NCBI GenBank assembly: GCA_963680875.1
Contig: OY804582.1
Coordinates: forward strand, 54,454,646 to 54,518,645
From: Bathymodiolus brooksi
Taxonomy: Eukaryota > Mollusca > Bivalvia > Mytilida > Modiolidae
Direction of reading: 5' to 3'
Length of the DNA stretch: 64,000 bases
The notes below the pieces were generated by a model, which saw only the letters and a program-made list of their open reading frames with translations, made no database searches and had not been told where the DNA came from. Positions 34,401-46,699 of this stretch are shown here, in pieces. The translations under genes were made by a program, and so were the position numbers. How positions within the stretch are numbered: position 1 is the first letter of the stretch; each line of letters opens with the position of its first letter.

Positions 34401-37400
34401 AGTCGATCAGTCTTTACTGGAACAACCGTCTGTGGGTAGACACGTTACCTCACTATAACACATTATCCTGATTCCCAGTCGATCAGTCTTTACTGGAACA
34501 ACCGTCTGTGGGTAGACACGTTACCTCACTATAACACATTATCCTGATTCCGAGTCGAGCAGTCTTTACTGGAACAACCGTCTGTGGGTAGACACGTTAC
34601 CTCACTATAACACATTATCCTGATTCCCAGTCGATCAGTCTTTACTGGAACAACCGTCTGTGGGTAGACACGTTACCTCACTATAACACATTATCCTGAT
34701 TCCCAGTCGAGCAGTCTTTACTGGAACAACCGTCTGTGGGTAGACACGTTACCTCACTATAACACATTATCCTGATTCCCAGTCGATCAGTCTTTACTGG
34801 AACAACCGTCTGTGGGTAGACACGTTACCTCACTATAACACATTATCCTGATTCCCAGTCGATCAGTCTTTACTGGAACAACCGTCTGTGGGTAGACACG
34901 TTACCTCACTATAACACATTATCCTGATTCCGAGTCGATCAGTCTTTACTGGAACAACCGTCTGTGGGTAGACACGTTACCTCACTATAACACATTATCC
35001 TGATTCTTTACTGGAACAACCGTCTGTGGGTAGACACGTTACCTCACTATAACACATTATCCTGATTCTTTACTGGAACAACCGTCTGTGGGTAGACACG
35101 TTACCTCACTATAACACATTATCCTGATTCTTTACTGGAACAACCGTCTGTGGGTAGACACGTTACCTCACTATAACACATTATCCTGATTCTTTACTGG
35201 AACAACCGTCTGTGGGTAGACACGTTACCTCACTATAACACATTATCCTGATTCTTTACTGGAACAACCGTCTGTGGGTAGACACGTTACCTCACTATAA
35301 CACATTATCCTGATTCTTTACTGGAACAACCGTCTGTGGGTAGACACGTTACCTCACTATAACACATTATCCTGATTCCCAGTCGAGCAGTCTTTACTGG
35401 AACAACCGTCTGTGGATAGACACGTTACCTCACTATAACACATTATCCTGATTCCCAGTCGATCAGTCTTTACTGGAACAACCGTCTGTGGGTAGACACG
35501 TTACCTCACTATAACACATTATCCTGATTCCCAGTCGATCAGTCTTTACTGGAACAACCGTCTGTGGGTAGACACGTTACCTCACTATAACACATTATCC
35601 TGATTCCCAGTCGATCAGTCTTTACTGGAACAACCGTCTGTGGGTAGACACGTTACCTCACTATAACACATTATCCTGATTCCGAGTCGAGCAGTCTTTA
35701 CTGGAACAACCGTCTGTGGGTAGACACGTTACCTCACTATAACACATTATCCTGATTCCCAGTCGATCAGTCTTTACTGGAACAACCGTCTGTGGGTAGA
35801 CACGTTACCTCACTATAACACATTATCCTGATTCCCAGTCGAGCAGTCTTTACTGGAACAACCGTCTGTGGGTAGACACGTTACCTCACTATAACACATT
35901 ATCCTGATTCCCAGTCGATCAGTCTTTACTGGAACAACCGTCTGTGGGTAGACACGTTACCTCACTATAACACATTATCCTGATTCCCAGTCGATCAGTC
36001 TTTACTGGAACAACCGTCTGTGGGTAGACACGTTACCTCACTATAACACATTATCCTGATTCCGAGTCGATCAGTCTTTACTGGAACAACCGTCTGTGGG
36101 TAGACACGTTACCTCACTATAACACATTATCCTGATTCCCAGTCGATCAGTCTTTACTGGAACAACCGTCTGTGGGTAGACACGTTACCTCACTATAACA
36201 CATTATCCTGATTCCCAGTCGAGCAGTCTTTACTGGAACAACCGTCTGTGGGTAGACACGTTACCTCACTATAACACATTATCCTGATTCCCAGTCGAGC
36301 AGTCTTTACTGGAACAACCGTCTGTGGGTAGACACGTTACCTCACTATAACACATTATCCTGATTCCCAGTCGAGCAGTCTTTACTGGAACAACCGTCTG
36401 TGGGTAGACACGTTACCTCACTATAACACATTATCCTGATTCCGAGTCGAGCAGTCTTTACTGGAACAACCGTCTGTGGGTAGACACGTTACCTCACTAT
36501 AACACATTATCCTGATTCCAAGTCGATCAGTCTTTACTGGAACAACCGTCTGTGGGTAGACACGTTACCTCACTATAACACATTATCCTGATTCCCAGTC
36601 GATCAGTCTTTACTGGAACAACCGTCTGTGGGTAGACACGTTACCTCACTATAACACATTATCCTGATTCCAAGTCGAGCAGTCTTTACTGGAACAACCG
36701 TCTGTGGGTAGACACGTTACCTCACTATAACACATTATCCTGATTCCCAGTCGATCAGTCTTTACTGGAACAACCGTCTGTGGGTAGACACGTTACCTCA
36801 CTATAACACATTATCCTGATTCCCAGTCGATCAGTCTTTACTGGAACAATCGTCTGTGGGTAGACACGTTACCTCACTATAACACATTATCCTGATTCCC
36901 AGTCGATCAGTCTTTACTGGAACAACCGTCTGTGGGTAGACACGTTACCTCACTATAACACATTATCCTGATTCCGAGTCGAGCAGTCTTTACTGGAACA
37001 ACCGTCTGTGGGTAGACACGTTACCTCACTATAACACATTATCCTGATTCCGAGTCGAGCAGTCTTTACTGGAACAACCGTCTGTGGGTAGACACGTTAC
37101 CTCACTATAACACATTATCCTGATTCCCAGTCGAGCAGTCTTTACTGGAACAACCGTCTGTGGGTAGACACGTTACCTCACTATAACACATTATCATGAT
37201 TCCCAGTCGAGCAGTCTTTACTGGAACAACCGTCTGTGGGTAGACACGTTACCTCACTATAACACATTATCTTGATTCCGAGTCGAGCAGTCTTTACTGG
37301 AACAACCGTCTGTGGGTAGACACGTTACCTCACTATAACACATTATCCTGATTCCGAGTCGAGCAGTCTTTACTGGAACAACCGTCTGTGGGTAGACACG

Positions 37401-40400
37401 TTACCTCACTATAACACATTATCCTGATTCCGAGTCGAGCAGTCTTTACTGGAACAACCGTCTGTGGGTAGACACGTTACCTCACTATAACACATTATCC
37501 TGATTCCGAGTCGAGCAGTCTTTACTGGAACAACCGTCTGTGGGTAGACACGTTACCTCACTATAACACATTATCCTGATTCCGAGTCGAGCAGTCTTTA
37601 CTGGAACAACCGTCTGTGGGTAGACACGTTACCTCACTATAACACATTATCCTGATTCCGAGTCGAGCAGTCTTTACTGGAACAACCGTCTGTGGGTAGA
37701 CACGTTACCTCACTATAACACATTATCCTGATTCCGAGTCGAGCAGTCTTTACTGGAACAACCGTCTGTGGGTAGACATGTTACCTCACTATAACACATT
37801 ATCCTTATTCCCAGTCGATCAGTCTTTACTGGAACAACCGTCTGTGGGTAGACACGTTACCTCACTATAACACATTATCCTTATTCCCAGTCGATCAGTC
37901 TTTACTGGAACAACCGTCTGTGGGTAGACACGTTACCTCACTATAACACATTATCCTGATTCCGAGTCGAGCAGTCTTTACTGGAACAACCGTCTGTGGG
38001 TAGACACGTTACCTCACTATAACACATTATCCTGATTCCCAGTCGATCAGTCTTTACTGGAACAACCGTCTGTGGGTAGACACGTTACCTCACTATAACA
38101 CATTATCCTGATTCCGAGTCGAGCAGTCTTTACTGGAACAACCGTCTGTGGGTAGACACGTTACCTCACTATAACACATTATCCTGATTCCGAGTCGAGC
38201 AGTCTTTACTGGAACAACCGTCTGTGGGTAGACACGTTACCTCACTATAACACATTATCCTGATTCCGAGTCGAGCAGTCTTTACTGGAACAACCGTCTG
38301 TGGGTAGACACGTTACCTCACTATAACACATTATCCTGATTCCGAGTCGAGCAGTCTTTACTGGAACAACCGTCTGTGGGTAGACACGTTACCTCACTAT
38401 AACACATTATCCTGATTCCCAGTCGATCAGTCTTTACTGGAACAACCGTCTGTGGGTAGACACGTTACCTCACTATAACACATTATCATGATTCCCAGTC
38501 GAGCAGTCTTTACTGGAACAACCGTCTGTGGGTAGACACGTTACCTCACTATAACACATTATCCTGATTCCCAGTCGATCAGTCTTTACTGGAACAACCG
38601 TCTGTGGGTAGACACGTTACCTCACTATAACACATTATCCTGATTCCCAGTCGATCAGTCTTTACTGGAACAACCGTCTGTGGGTAGACACGTTACCTCA
38701 CTATAACACATTATCCTGATTCCCAGTCGATCAGTCTTTACTGGAACAACCGTCTGTGGGTAGACACGTTACCTCACTATAACACATTATCCTGATTCCC
38801 AGTCGAGCAGTCTTTACTGGAACAACCGTCTGTGGGTAGACACGTTACCTCACTATAACACATTATCCTGATTCCCAGTCGAGCAGTCTTTACTGGAACA
38901 ACCGTCTGTGGGTAGACACGTTACCTCACTATAACACATTATCCTGATTCCGAGTCGAGCAGTCTTTACTGGAACAACCGTCTGTGGGTAGACACGTTAC
39001 CTCACTATAACACATTATCCTGATTCCGAGTCGAGCAGTCTTTACTGGAACAACCGTCTGTGGGTAGACACGTTACCTCACTATAACACATTATCCTGAT
39101 TCCGAGTCGAGCAGTCTTTACTGGAACAACCGTCTGTGGGTAGACACGTTACCTCACTATAACACATTATCCTGATTCCGAGTCGAGCAGTCTTTACTGG
39201 AACAACCGTCTGTGGGTAGACACGTTACCTCACTATAACACATTATCCTGATTCCGAGTCGAGCAGTCTTTACTGGAACAACCGTCTGTGGGTAGACACG
39301 TTACCTCACTATAACACATTATCCTGATTCCGAGTCGATCAGTCTTTACTGGAACAACCGTCTGTGGGTAGACACGTTACCTCACTATAACACATTATCC
39401 TGATTCCGAGTCGATCAGTCTTTACTGGAACAACCGTCTGTGGGTAGACACGTTACCTCACTATAACACATTATCCTGATTCCGAGTCGATCAGTCTTTA
39501 CTGGAACAACCGTCTGTGGGTAGACACGTTACCTCACTATAACACATTATCCTGATTCCGAGTCGATCAGTCTTTACTGGAACAACCGTCTGTGGGTAGA
39601 CACGTTACCTCACTATAACACATTATCCTGATTCCGAGTCGATCAGTCTTTACTGGAACAACCGTCTGTGGGTAGACACGTTACCTCACTATAACACATT
39701 ATCATGATTCCGAGTCGAGCAGTCTTTACTGGAACAACCGTCTGTGGGTAGACACGTTACCTCACTATAACACATTATCCTGATTCCCAGTCGATCAGTC
39801 TTTACTGGAACAACCGTCTGTGGGTAGACACGTTACCTCACTATAACACATTATCCTGATTCCGAGTCGATCAGTCTTTACTGGAACAACCGTCTGTGGG
39901 TAGACACGTTACCTCACTATAACACATTATCCTGATTCCGAGTCGATCAGTCTTTACTGGAACAACCGTCTGTGGGTAGACACGTTACCTCACTATAACA
40001 CATTATCCTGATTCCGAGTCGATCAGTCTTTACTGGAACAACCGTCTGTGGGTAGACACGTTACCTCACTATAACACATTATCCTGATTCCGAGTCGATC
40101 AGTCTTTACTGGAACAACCGTCTGTGGGTAGACACGTTACCTCACTATAACACATTATCCTGATTCCGAGTCGATCAGTCTTTACTGGAACAACCGTCTG
40201 TGGGTAGACACGTTACCTCACTATAACACATTATCCTGATTCCGAGTCGATCAGTCTTTACTGGAACAACCGTCTGTGGGTAGACACGTTACCTCACTAT
40301 AACACATTATCCTGATTCCCAGTCGATCAGTCTTTACTGGAACAACCGTCTGTGGGTAGACACGTTACCTCACTATAACACATTATCCTGATTCCCAGTC

Positions 40401-41928
40401 GAGCAGTCTTTACTGGAACAACCGTCTGTGGGTAGACACGTTACCTCACTATAACACATTATCCTGATTCCCAGTCGATCAGTCTTTACTGGAACAACCG
40501 TCTGTGGGTAGACACGTTACCTCACTATAACACATTATCCTGATTCCGAGTCGAGCAGTCTTTACTGGAACAACCGTCTGTGGGTAGACACGTTACCTCA
40601 CTATAACACATTATCCTGATTCCGAGTCGATCAGTCTTTACTGGAACAACCGTCTGTGGGTAGACACGTTACCTCACTATAACACATTATCCTGATTCCG
40701 AGTCGAGCAGTTTTTACTGGAACAACCGTCTGTGGGTAGACACGTTACCTCACTATAACACATTATCCTGATTCCGAGTCGAGCAGTTTTTACTGGAACA
40801 ACCGTCTGTGGGTAGACACGTTACCTCACTATAACACATTATCCTGATTCCGAGTCGATCAGTCTTTACTGGAACAACCGTCTGTGGGTAGACACGTTAC
40901 CTCACTATAACACATTATCCTGATTCCGAGTCGAGCAGTCTTTACTGGAACAACCGTCTGTGGGTAGACACGTTACCTCACTATAACACATTATCCTGAT
41001 TCCGAGTCGAGCAGTCTTTACTGGAACAACCGTCTGTGGGTAGACACGTTACCTCACTATAACACATTATCCTGATTCCGAGTCGAGCAGTCTTTACTGG
41101 AACAACCGTCTGTGGGTAGACACGTTACCTCACTATAACACATTATCCTGATTCCGAGTCGAGCAGTCTTTACTGGAACAACCGTCTGTGGGTAGACACG
41201 TTACCTCACTATAACACATTATCCTGATTCCGAGTCGAGCAGTCTTTACTGGAACAACCGTCTGTGGGTAGACACGTTACCTCACTATAACACATTATCC
41301 TGATTCCGAGTCGATCAGTCTTTACTGGAACAACCGTCTGTGGGTAGACACGTTACCTCACTATAACACATTATCCTGATTCCGAGTCGATCAGTCTTTA
41401 CTGGAACAACCGTCTGTGGGTAGACACGTTACCTCACTATAACACATTATCCTGATTCCGAGTCGATCAGTCTTTACTGGAACAACCGTCTGTGGGTAGA
41501 CACGTTACCTCACTATAACACATTATCCTGATTCCGAGTCGATCAGTCTTTACTGGAACAACCGTCTGTGGGTAGACACGTTACCTCACTATAACACATT
41601 ATCCTGATTCCGAGTCGATCAGTCTTTACTGGAACAACCGTCTGTGGGTAGACACGTTACCTCACTATAACACATTATCCTGATTCCGAGTCGATCAGTC
41701 TTTACTGGAACAACCGTCTGTGGGTAGACACGTTACCTCACTATAACACATTATCCTGATTCCGAGTCGATCAGTCTTTACTGGAACAACCGTCTGTGGG
41801 TAGACACGTTACCTCACTATAACACATTATCCTGATTCCGAGTCGATCAGTCTTTACTGGAACAACCGTCTGTGGGTAGACACGTTACCTCACTATAACA
41901 CATTATCCTGATTCCGAGTCGATCAGTC
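31463..41928 (-). repeat. 76/62-bp satellite, 146 units, derived from the SINE-1 core
   Basis: From 31,463 to 41,928 the spacing of the CTTTACTGG motif gives 101 units of 76 bp and 45 of 62 bp (one 61), which sum exactly to 10,465 bp. Read on the minus strand the 76-bp unit is AAAGACTGATCGACTCGGAA, TCAGGATAATGTGTTATAGT, GAGGTAACGTGTCTACCCAC, AGACGGTTGTTCCAGT. The SINE-1 core elsewhere reads AAAGACGGCTAAGACTGTTG, GCTCGGAATCAGGA, GAGTGAGGCG and GACTGTTGTTTCA, clearly homologous. The 62-bp unit lacks the 14 bases ACTGATCGACTCGG. Units are nearly identical; the main variants are CCCAGTC/CCGAGTC, GAGCAG/GATCAG and TGGGTAGA/TGGATAGA. Neither period is a multiple of 3, and no frame is open. Confidence 0.96.
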
Positions 41929-42064
41929 TTTTTCCTTAATGCTGCGGGCTTAGCGGAGAAACCAACAAATACAAATTTGTAGTCTTTGGTTTGACTCGAC
42001 CGGGACTCGAACCCACGATCTACCACACTCGAGGTGATCCCGATAACCATTACACCACCGATTC
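41929..42064 (-). mobile_element. tRNA-derived head of the satellite-bearing SINE-1
   Basis: On the minus strand: CGAATCGGTGGTGTAATGGT (box A region), CACCTCGAGTGTGGTAGATC, GTGGGTTCGAGTCCCGG (excellent box B), then CAAAGACTACAAATTTG, TTTCTCCGCTAAGCCCGCAG and CATTAAGGAAAAAGACTG, where the first satellite unit begins. This is the only SINE-1 head here with a perfect-looking box B. It is a tRNA relic, not a tRNA gene: there is no CCA-side acceptor stem pairing. Confidence 0.93.
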
Positions 42065-42069
42065 GGTTA

Positions 42070-42734
42070 CTTTCAATACATCTTGAGATTGATCATAAAC
42101 TATACTATCAAGATTGTATTTTCAGCTTCAGGTAGATTGAAGCCAGCAATCGTGTATCAATTAGATTAGGTACTAATTTCTGAGTCAACAGGGAAATCAT
42201 TATCATTCAAGCCATTTCATTAAATTTGTAATAACACCCCATTTTTCCTTATAATCAAAACAAAGCTATATATAGCTATTTAGCTGTTCATGTGTGATTT
42301 TATGTGGTCAATGAATTTTGTGCTCATAAACGTATGAATATATAGGTGATTTTGTTTTCGTCTACCTCTTAACAGGCTTATATTTGGATAATAATAACAT
42401 CTTGTTTATCCCAATGATAAATGATACCTCACATACAAAAGAAGAGTCCATACCTTATTAAAATCACTTTAGATAAACTTATTATATCTTTATTTTCCCA
42501 AACTGACAGACATAGAACATATACAGATAAATTAAAGAAGAAACGAACTGATTAAACTATATACTATATATACAAGTACAGTAAATCGACCGATGGAATA
42601 AGCTGGGAGGACAAACTATCTTATTTATATTGCTTATAGATTTACATAAATTTTTCCTAGATTGGTTTTTGTTTGCTAGTACATTTTGTAATTAAACTTT
42701 TGTAATTTTATTATATTTGAAACTATAGAATATA
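42070..42734. other. AT-rich intergenic DNA, nothing recognised
   Basis: No repeat family, exon or RNA gene recognised between the SINE head and the Penelope-like remnant. Confidence 0.4.
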
Positions 42735-44262
42735 TATGATTTACAAGAAAAGCTTGAAGATAATCAGGTAATCAGAAACAGTAGGTCGAACACGGACATA
42801 CGACACAATTGCAAAAGAAAAAGGACAAAAGGACAAACAACGATCTACAAAATATTACACAGAAAACTAAAGATCAAGTAACACGAACCCTAATAAAACT
42901 GGGGCTGAACTCAGGTTATCCGAAAGAGTAAGCAGTTCCTGTTCCAAATGAGGCACCCGTCGTGTTATTCTTGTCACAAACGATACGTCATGAAGGGAGA
43001 AAGGACTTTATTGTGATTACGACAAACAGAACATATCCGTTGTCATTTGTGACACAGATACTCCGTAACAGTTTACCAAGTCATGGTGACGACCGTAAAA
43101 CATTCGAAGTGATGAATTCAACTTGACCACTAGGAACTCTTGGTTCGGTAGCTTCCTTGTTAACAGCAACCCTCTACCAGGGAAATCATGATATAAACCA
43201 CAAGCTCTGGAATATCGGATGAACTGAGAGATATATACATCAAATGCAGCAGGTTCACACTGGGATAATTAACATCATCTTTTTGTTCATAAAGTTTAGT
43301 TCTTGACCGGTCCTCATTGTTATTTCTGAGGTGTAGGTCAAGGTATAAATCATACTTATCTGTATCTGTGGCATCCTTTACTTCAAGATCAATGCGATAT
43401 TTGCGATCAACAAAATCACCAATCTTACAATTATTTAGAGAAAGGACATCATCTATATAGTGAAACGTGAAATTAAAGGATCGGGATAGCTTCTTTTCGT
43501 TTTTCTGCAGAAGCCCCTGTATGAAGTCTTCTTTGTACGAATAAAGGCATAAGTCGGAGAGAAAGGGAGTTTGTACCCATAGGAATGTCGACTGTCTGTT
43601 TGAAAACAAGTCCACCGAACATAACAAATACTCGAGTCAATCAAAAACTCAAGCATTTTGAACATGATATATCTGTTTCAAAGTTTTTGAGAGAATAAGA
43701 GGGTTATTTTTTACAAAATAAGATTTGTCTCTTCCAAAGACAAGGTATGTGTATCTACGTCGGTCGTTCATTTCTCAGTAACACAACTGGGCCAATTCTT
43801 TTAATCTGCCTTTTAGCTTTGAGTGGAGATAGTAGTGTAGAGGGTTGAGAAGTCAAATGTATTAATGATAGTGCATACGGAGTGGGACCTTGATTTTATG
43901 ATCTTTAGAATTTAATTCACATCTGATTCACACCGTCCCTTGAGTAGCTAGCATCACAGTAACTCTGATGCTCGGTTTGATATCTGATAAGAATGAAGGG
44001 TAATAATTTGGAAAGAGGCTTCGAGGAATATTTGGCAGATCCAGCAATAAAGGACATTGTTGTAATTTAAGAATCCAATAGAGTGACGGAAGATCCAGTT
44101 CTTCATCTTGGGTTGAAATTCCAAAGGAACACAAAAAGACCTTTGATTGTTCAAGTGTCGTCAGGGTATATGCAGTGTTGCCAAGAGCATTGTCGATACC
44201 CGATTCCTTTATCAAGCAGTCTGTGTAATGCCTGACATTTTCCATTGTGTTGGCATTTCGAT
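42735..44262 (-). pseudogene. Penelope-like reverse transcriptase, broken copy (family P)
   Basis: The minus strand holds pieces of one RT-type polyprotein in several frames. 44,245-43,928 includes LDLPSLYWILKLQQCPLLL; 43,665-43,453 begins MLEFLID; 43,627-43,160 includes FHYIDDVLSLNN, with the YxDD-type catalytic motif of reverse transcriptases. The region between the first two pieces is mostly missing, and frameshifts and stops break the rest, so it cannot make an enzyme. The 3' non-coding end (GACAAACAACGATCTACAAA) matches several other fragments here. The style resembles Penelope-like elements common in mollusc genomes. The exact class is inferred from memory of such proteins; RT identity rests on the YIDD motif and its context. 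Confidence 0.75.
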
Positions 44263-44619
44263 TTTAAAAACTTAAACAAGTAAGGTAATTATAACAAGCA
44301 TTCCATGGAAGTATCGTCACTGGAAGACGGCATTTTCAAATATATGGTTATTTTTAATAAAAAAAAACAATTTCTAAATAAAAGAAAATGTAAAGAAACA
44401 AAATTAACAATTAAATGTTTTTATGCATCTCGGTCCTATACAAATACACGAAAATCACTTAGGAATGCTGTCCAATTTGACTGACAATACGCATGTGCAA
44501 GATATAATATAGCGGCGAGAATCTTATCACAGCATTGTTTCCATTTAAATATAGCCAAAACTCCAGCAGCACATGTACCAGTAGTATATATTTCTCAGTT
44601 GATACGATATATCTTGATT

Positions 44620-45388
44620 TCTTTGATAGGGGTTGCTGGTAGCAAATAAGCTACTCAACCAAGGGATCCTAGCGGTTAACTTTAAGTCATTACTTCCACA
44701 GTATTACGGTCGCCACCATGACTTGATTAAACATCAAGGAATTTCTGTGTCACAAATTACCACAGATATTTCCATTTGTCGTAATGACAATCCCGGTATT
44801 TCCTTATTTATGACAATTGTTTGAAACAAGAGTAAGACGACGTGTGTCACTAGTGGAGCAGCAACTACCTACCATTGTGGAGCACCTGACTTCACCTCGG
44901 GTTTTAGTGGGGTCCGTGTCGTCCAATTACATGTCTTCACTTTTGTTGTTCCCAGTTGTGATGTCATCTACAATTTCCTCGTAAAAATGATGTTCGGTTC
45001 TTCTTTAGGCCCATCTGTTTTATAGGCGGTGTATTTGATTATTTGTATTTATTCACATATACCGGTGTATAATACGATTTCATATGGTGTTCGTGTTTGT
45101 CAATTCTTTGTTGTCTGTGTAATGCTTTATGGTCAACAATTTTATCGATGTCAACAAAACGACATTGCGATATTTTATAATTTTCATTTTATTAATCTCA
45201 CTGTACAGCAAACAGGACCACAATTATGACGTTGGACATCCATGTCATGGCTTGGGACAGCCATAAAAATGTGATGGGTTTACACCAGTTAATAGGATTT
45301 GCCCTTTATCATTTAGTCAGTATATTGTTTGTACTTCTTATGTACGTCTTATAATCACGCCTATTTGGTATCTTCAAACTTGTCTTGC
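44620..45388 (+). pseudogene. Penelope-like RT C-terminus and 3' end, plus strand
   Basis: 44,633-44,824 reads VANKLLNQGILAVNFKSLLP and YYGRHHDLIKHQGISVSQIT, the C-terminal part of the same RT family as the copy at 42,735-44,262. The 3' non-coding part follows and ends near 45,388 with GGTATCTTCAAACTTGT, the complement of the family P terminus. It is 5'-truncated. It lies head to head with the minus-strand copy, about 360 bases away. Confidence 0.75.
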
Positions 45389-45640
45389 GATGGTTGAGAT
45401 TCGTCATGAATATCATTGAAATACTGCTCACCTAACCTCTAACTTTAAACAATATATACTATTTGGTTGTTTATTGATAATTGCTTTGTTTATTTTCTTA
45501 ACTTGTTTGTAATCAATTCACAACAAACATTTACTGATCCTGCTTTTGCACTGTCCATGATAATTCTATCGTTATTTCTTCGAAAATGGTTCTTCATAGA
45601 AACTTGTCATTTATCAGTTTAACACCGCCACAATTGGATG

Positions 45641-45917
45641 GATTGATTGATTTGATTTATTGTGCTTAACGCCAATTTCAGCAATATTTCAGCTATATCA
45701 TGGCGACCAGTTTTAGTGGTGGAAGAAGCCGGAGTACCCGGAGAGAACCACCGACCATGGGCAAGCAACTGGTAAGCTTTATCACTTGCGGCTGTGAGTC
45801 GAGTGCACCCTTTTTGTAATTTACAAAGCCGAGCGCGAACCCACGCCGTATTGGTGATATGTTTGTATGAGTTGTTAGGTAATCCAACTACCTAACTCAT
45901 TGAGCCACCCGGGCCCC
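45641..45917 (-). mobile_element. SINE-3 copy, full length
   Basis: Reverse orientation: GATTGATTGATTTGATTTAT, GCTTAACGCCAATTTCAGCA, TTTCAGCTATATCATGGCGA, GGAGTACCCGGAGAGAACCA, ACCATGGGCAAGCAACTGGT, box B complement GAGCGCGAACCCACGCC, and head complement CCTAACTCATTGAGCCACCC. The tRNA-like head GGGTGGCTCAATGAGTTAGG is distinct from those of SINE-1 and SINE-2; the 3' tail is related. Confidence 0.92.
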
Positions 45918-46043
45918 CATTTGGAAGGATATTTCAGACAGGAACCTTTATTTTCATCGACATTTATCGTTGTCGTTTCTGTGTGTTGAAGTTTGAGGTT
46001 TGTCACATGTGTGGTTTGTGTTCAGTATTATTTTATATTGTAG

Positions 46044-46308
46044 TGGGGGCCGTCGCGGTCGTGATCGTATGGTAGTTGGATTTACAACTACCTGTGCAAT
46101 TAGTGCATATCATTACTAAAGTTGTGAGTTCGAACCCCGTTCATGGCGAGGTGTACTCGATACAACATTATGTGATAAAGTTTGTCAGTGAATTGTGACA
46201 GATCGGTGGTTTTCTCTGTGTACTCCGGTTTCTTCCACTGATAAAACTGACTTCCACGATATAACTGAAATATTGTTGAAAGTGGCGTTAAACACCATAA
46301 ACCAAACC
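46044..46308 (+). mobile_element. SINE-2 copy, full length (best reference copy)
   Basis: Head GGGGGCCGTCGCGGTCGTGA and GGTAGTTGGATTTACAACTA, box B GTGAGTTCGAACCCCG, body ACTCGATACAACATTATGTG, AAAGTTTGTCAGTGAATTG, and a tail from CGATATAACTGAAATATTG to GAAAGTGGCGTTAAACACCA. Confidence 0.95.
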
Positions 46309-46463
46309 TATGTTGTATTGTCCGCTATATAGGGATAATTTCTAGACAAACATGCTAAAAGATGTATCGTTTAATGTTATTATTTCATAGTAATACAAAC
46401 TACATATTACATCCCTTACGTTTAATACATAGTTGTCATAAGTATACATGTATATCAACCATT

Positions 46464-46551
46464 TTGTTTCCAGAGGAGATTTAGAGGCTATATAAAATAA
46501 TATGTCAACCATTTTGTTCCCAGATGAGATTTAGAGGCTATATAAAATAAC
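46464..46551. repeat. About 50-bp tandem duplication
   Basis: TCAACCATTTTGTTTCCAGA, GGAGATTTAGAGGCTATATA, AAATAATATG is followed directly by a near-identical second copy with TTCCCAGATGAG. Confidence 0.9.
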
Positions 46552-46699
46552 AAACTATTCAACTAGATGAAGCTTGTGAAGAAAAATAAAATTAGATATT
46601 AGTTAAATATTTATAATGTTAATGTCACATTCATACAAAGCTATTTTACGGAATATGATCTTTAAAGAAAAATAATACAAATTAATGCATGCTTAAAAT

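Larger units (their letters stand above)
31319..42064 (-). mobile_element. SINE-1 element expanded to 10.7 kb by an internal satellite
   Basis: Read on the minus strand, the segment starts with a SINE-1 tRNA head (42,064 down to 41,929), continues as 146 tandem copies of the SINE-1 central domain, and ends with the SINE-1 3' tail (31,462 to 31,319) including GTACAATGCGGACC, TGTTCTCGCCATGAAATAGC and (ACTC)n. The ordinary full copy at 52,334-52,702 has the same head, one central domain and the same tail in about 370 bases. The present element is therefore one SINE whose core became a satellite in place. The shared head and tail are direct observations; the single-origin history is inference. 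Confidence 0.9.

Noticed and set aside
31463..41928. CRISPR array or coding tandem repeat
   Set aside because: Units are contiguous with no unique spacers, the context is animal DNA, periods of 62 and 76 are not multiples of three, and the unit is the SINE-1 core.
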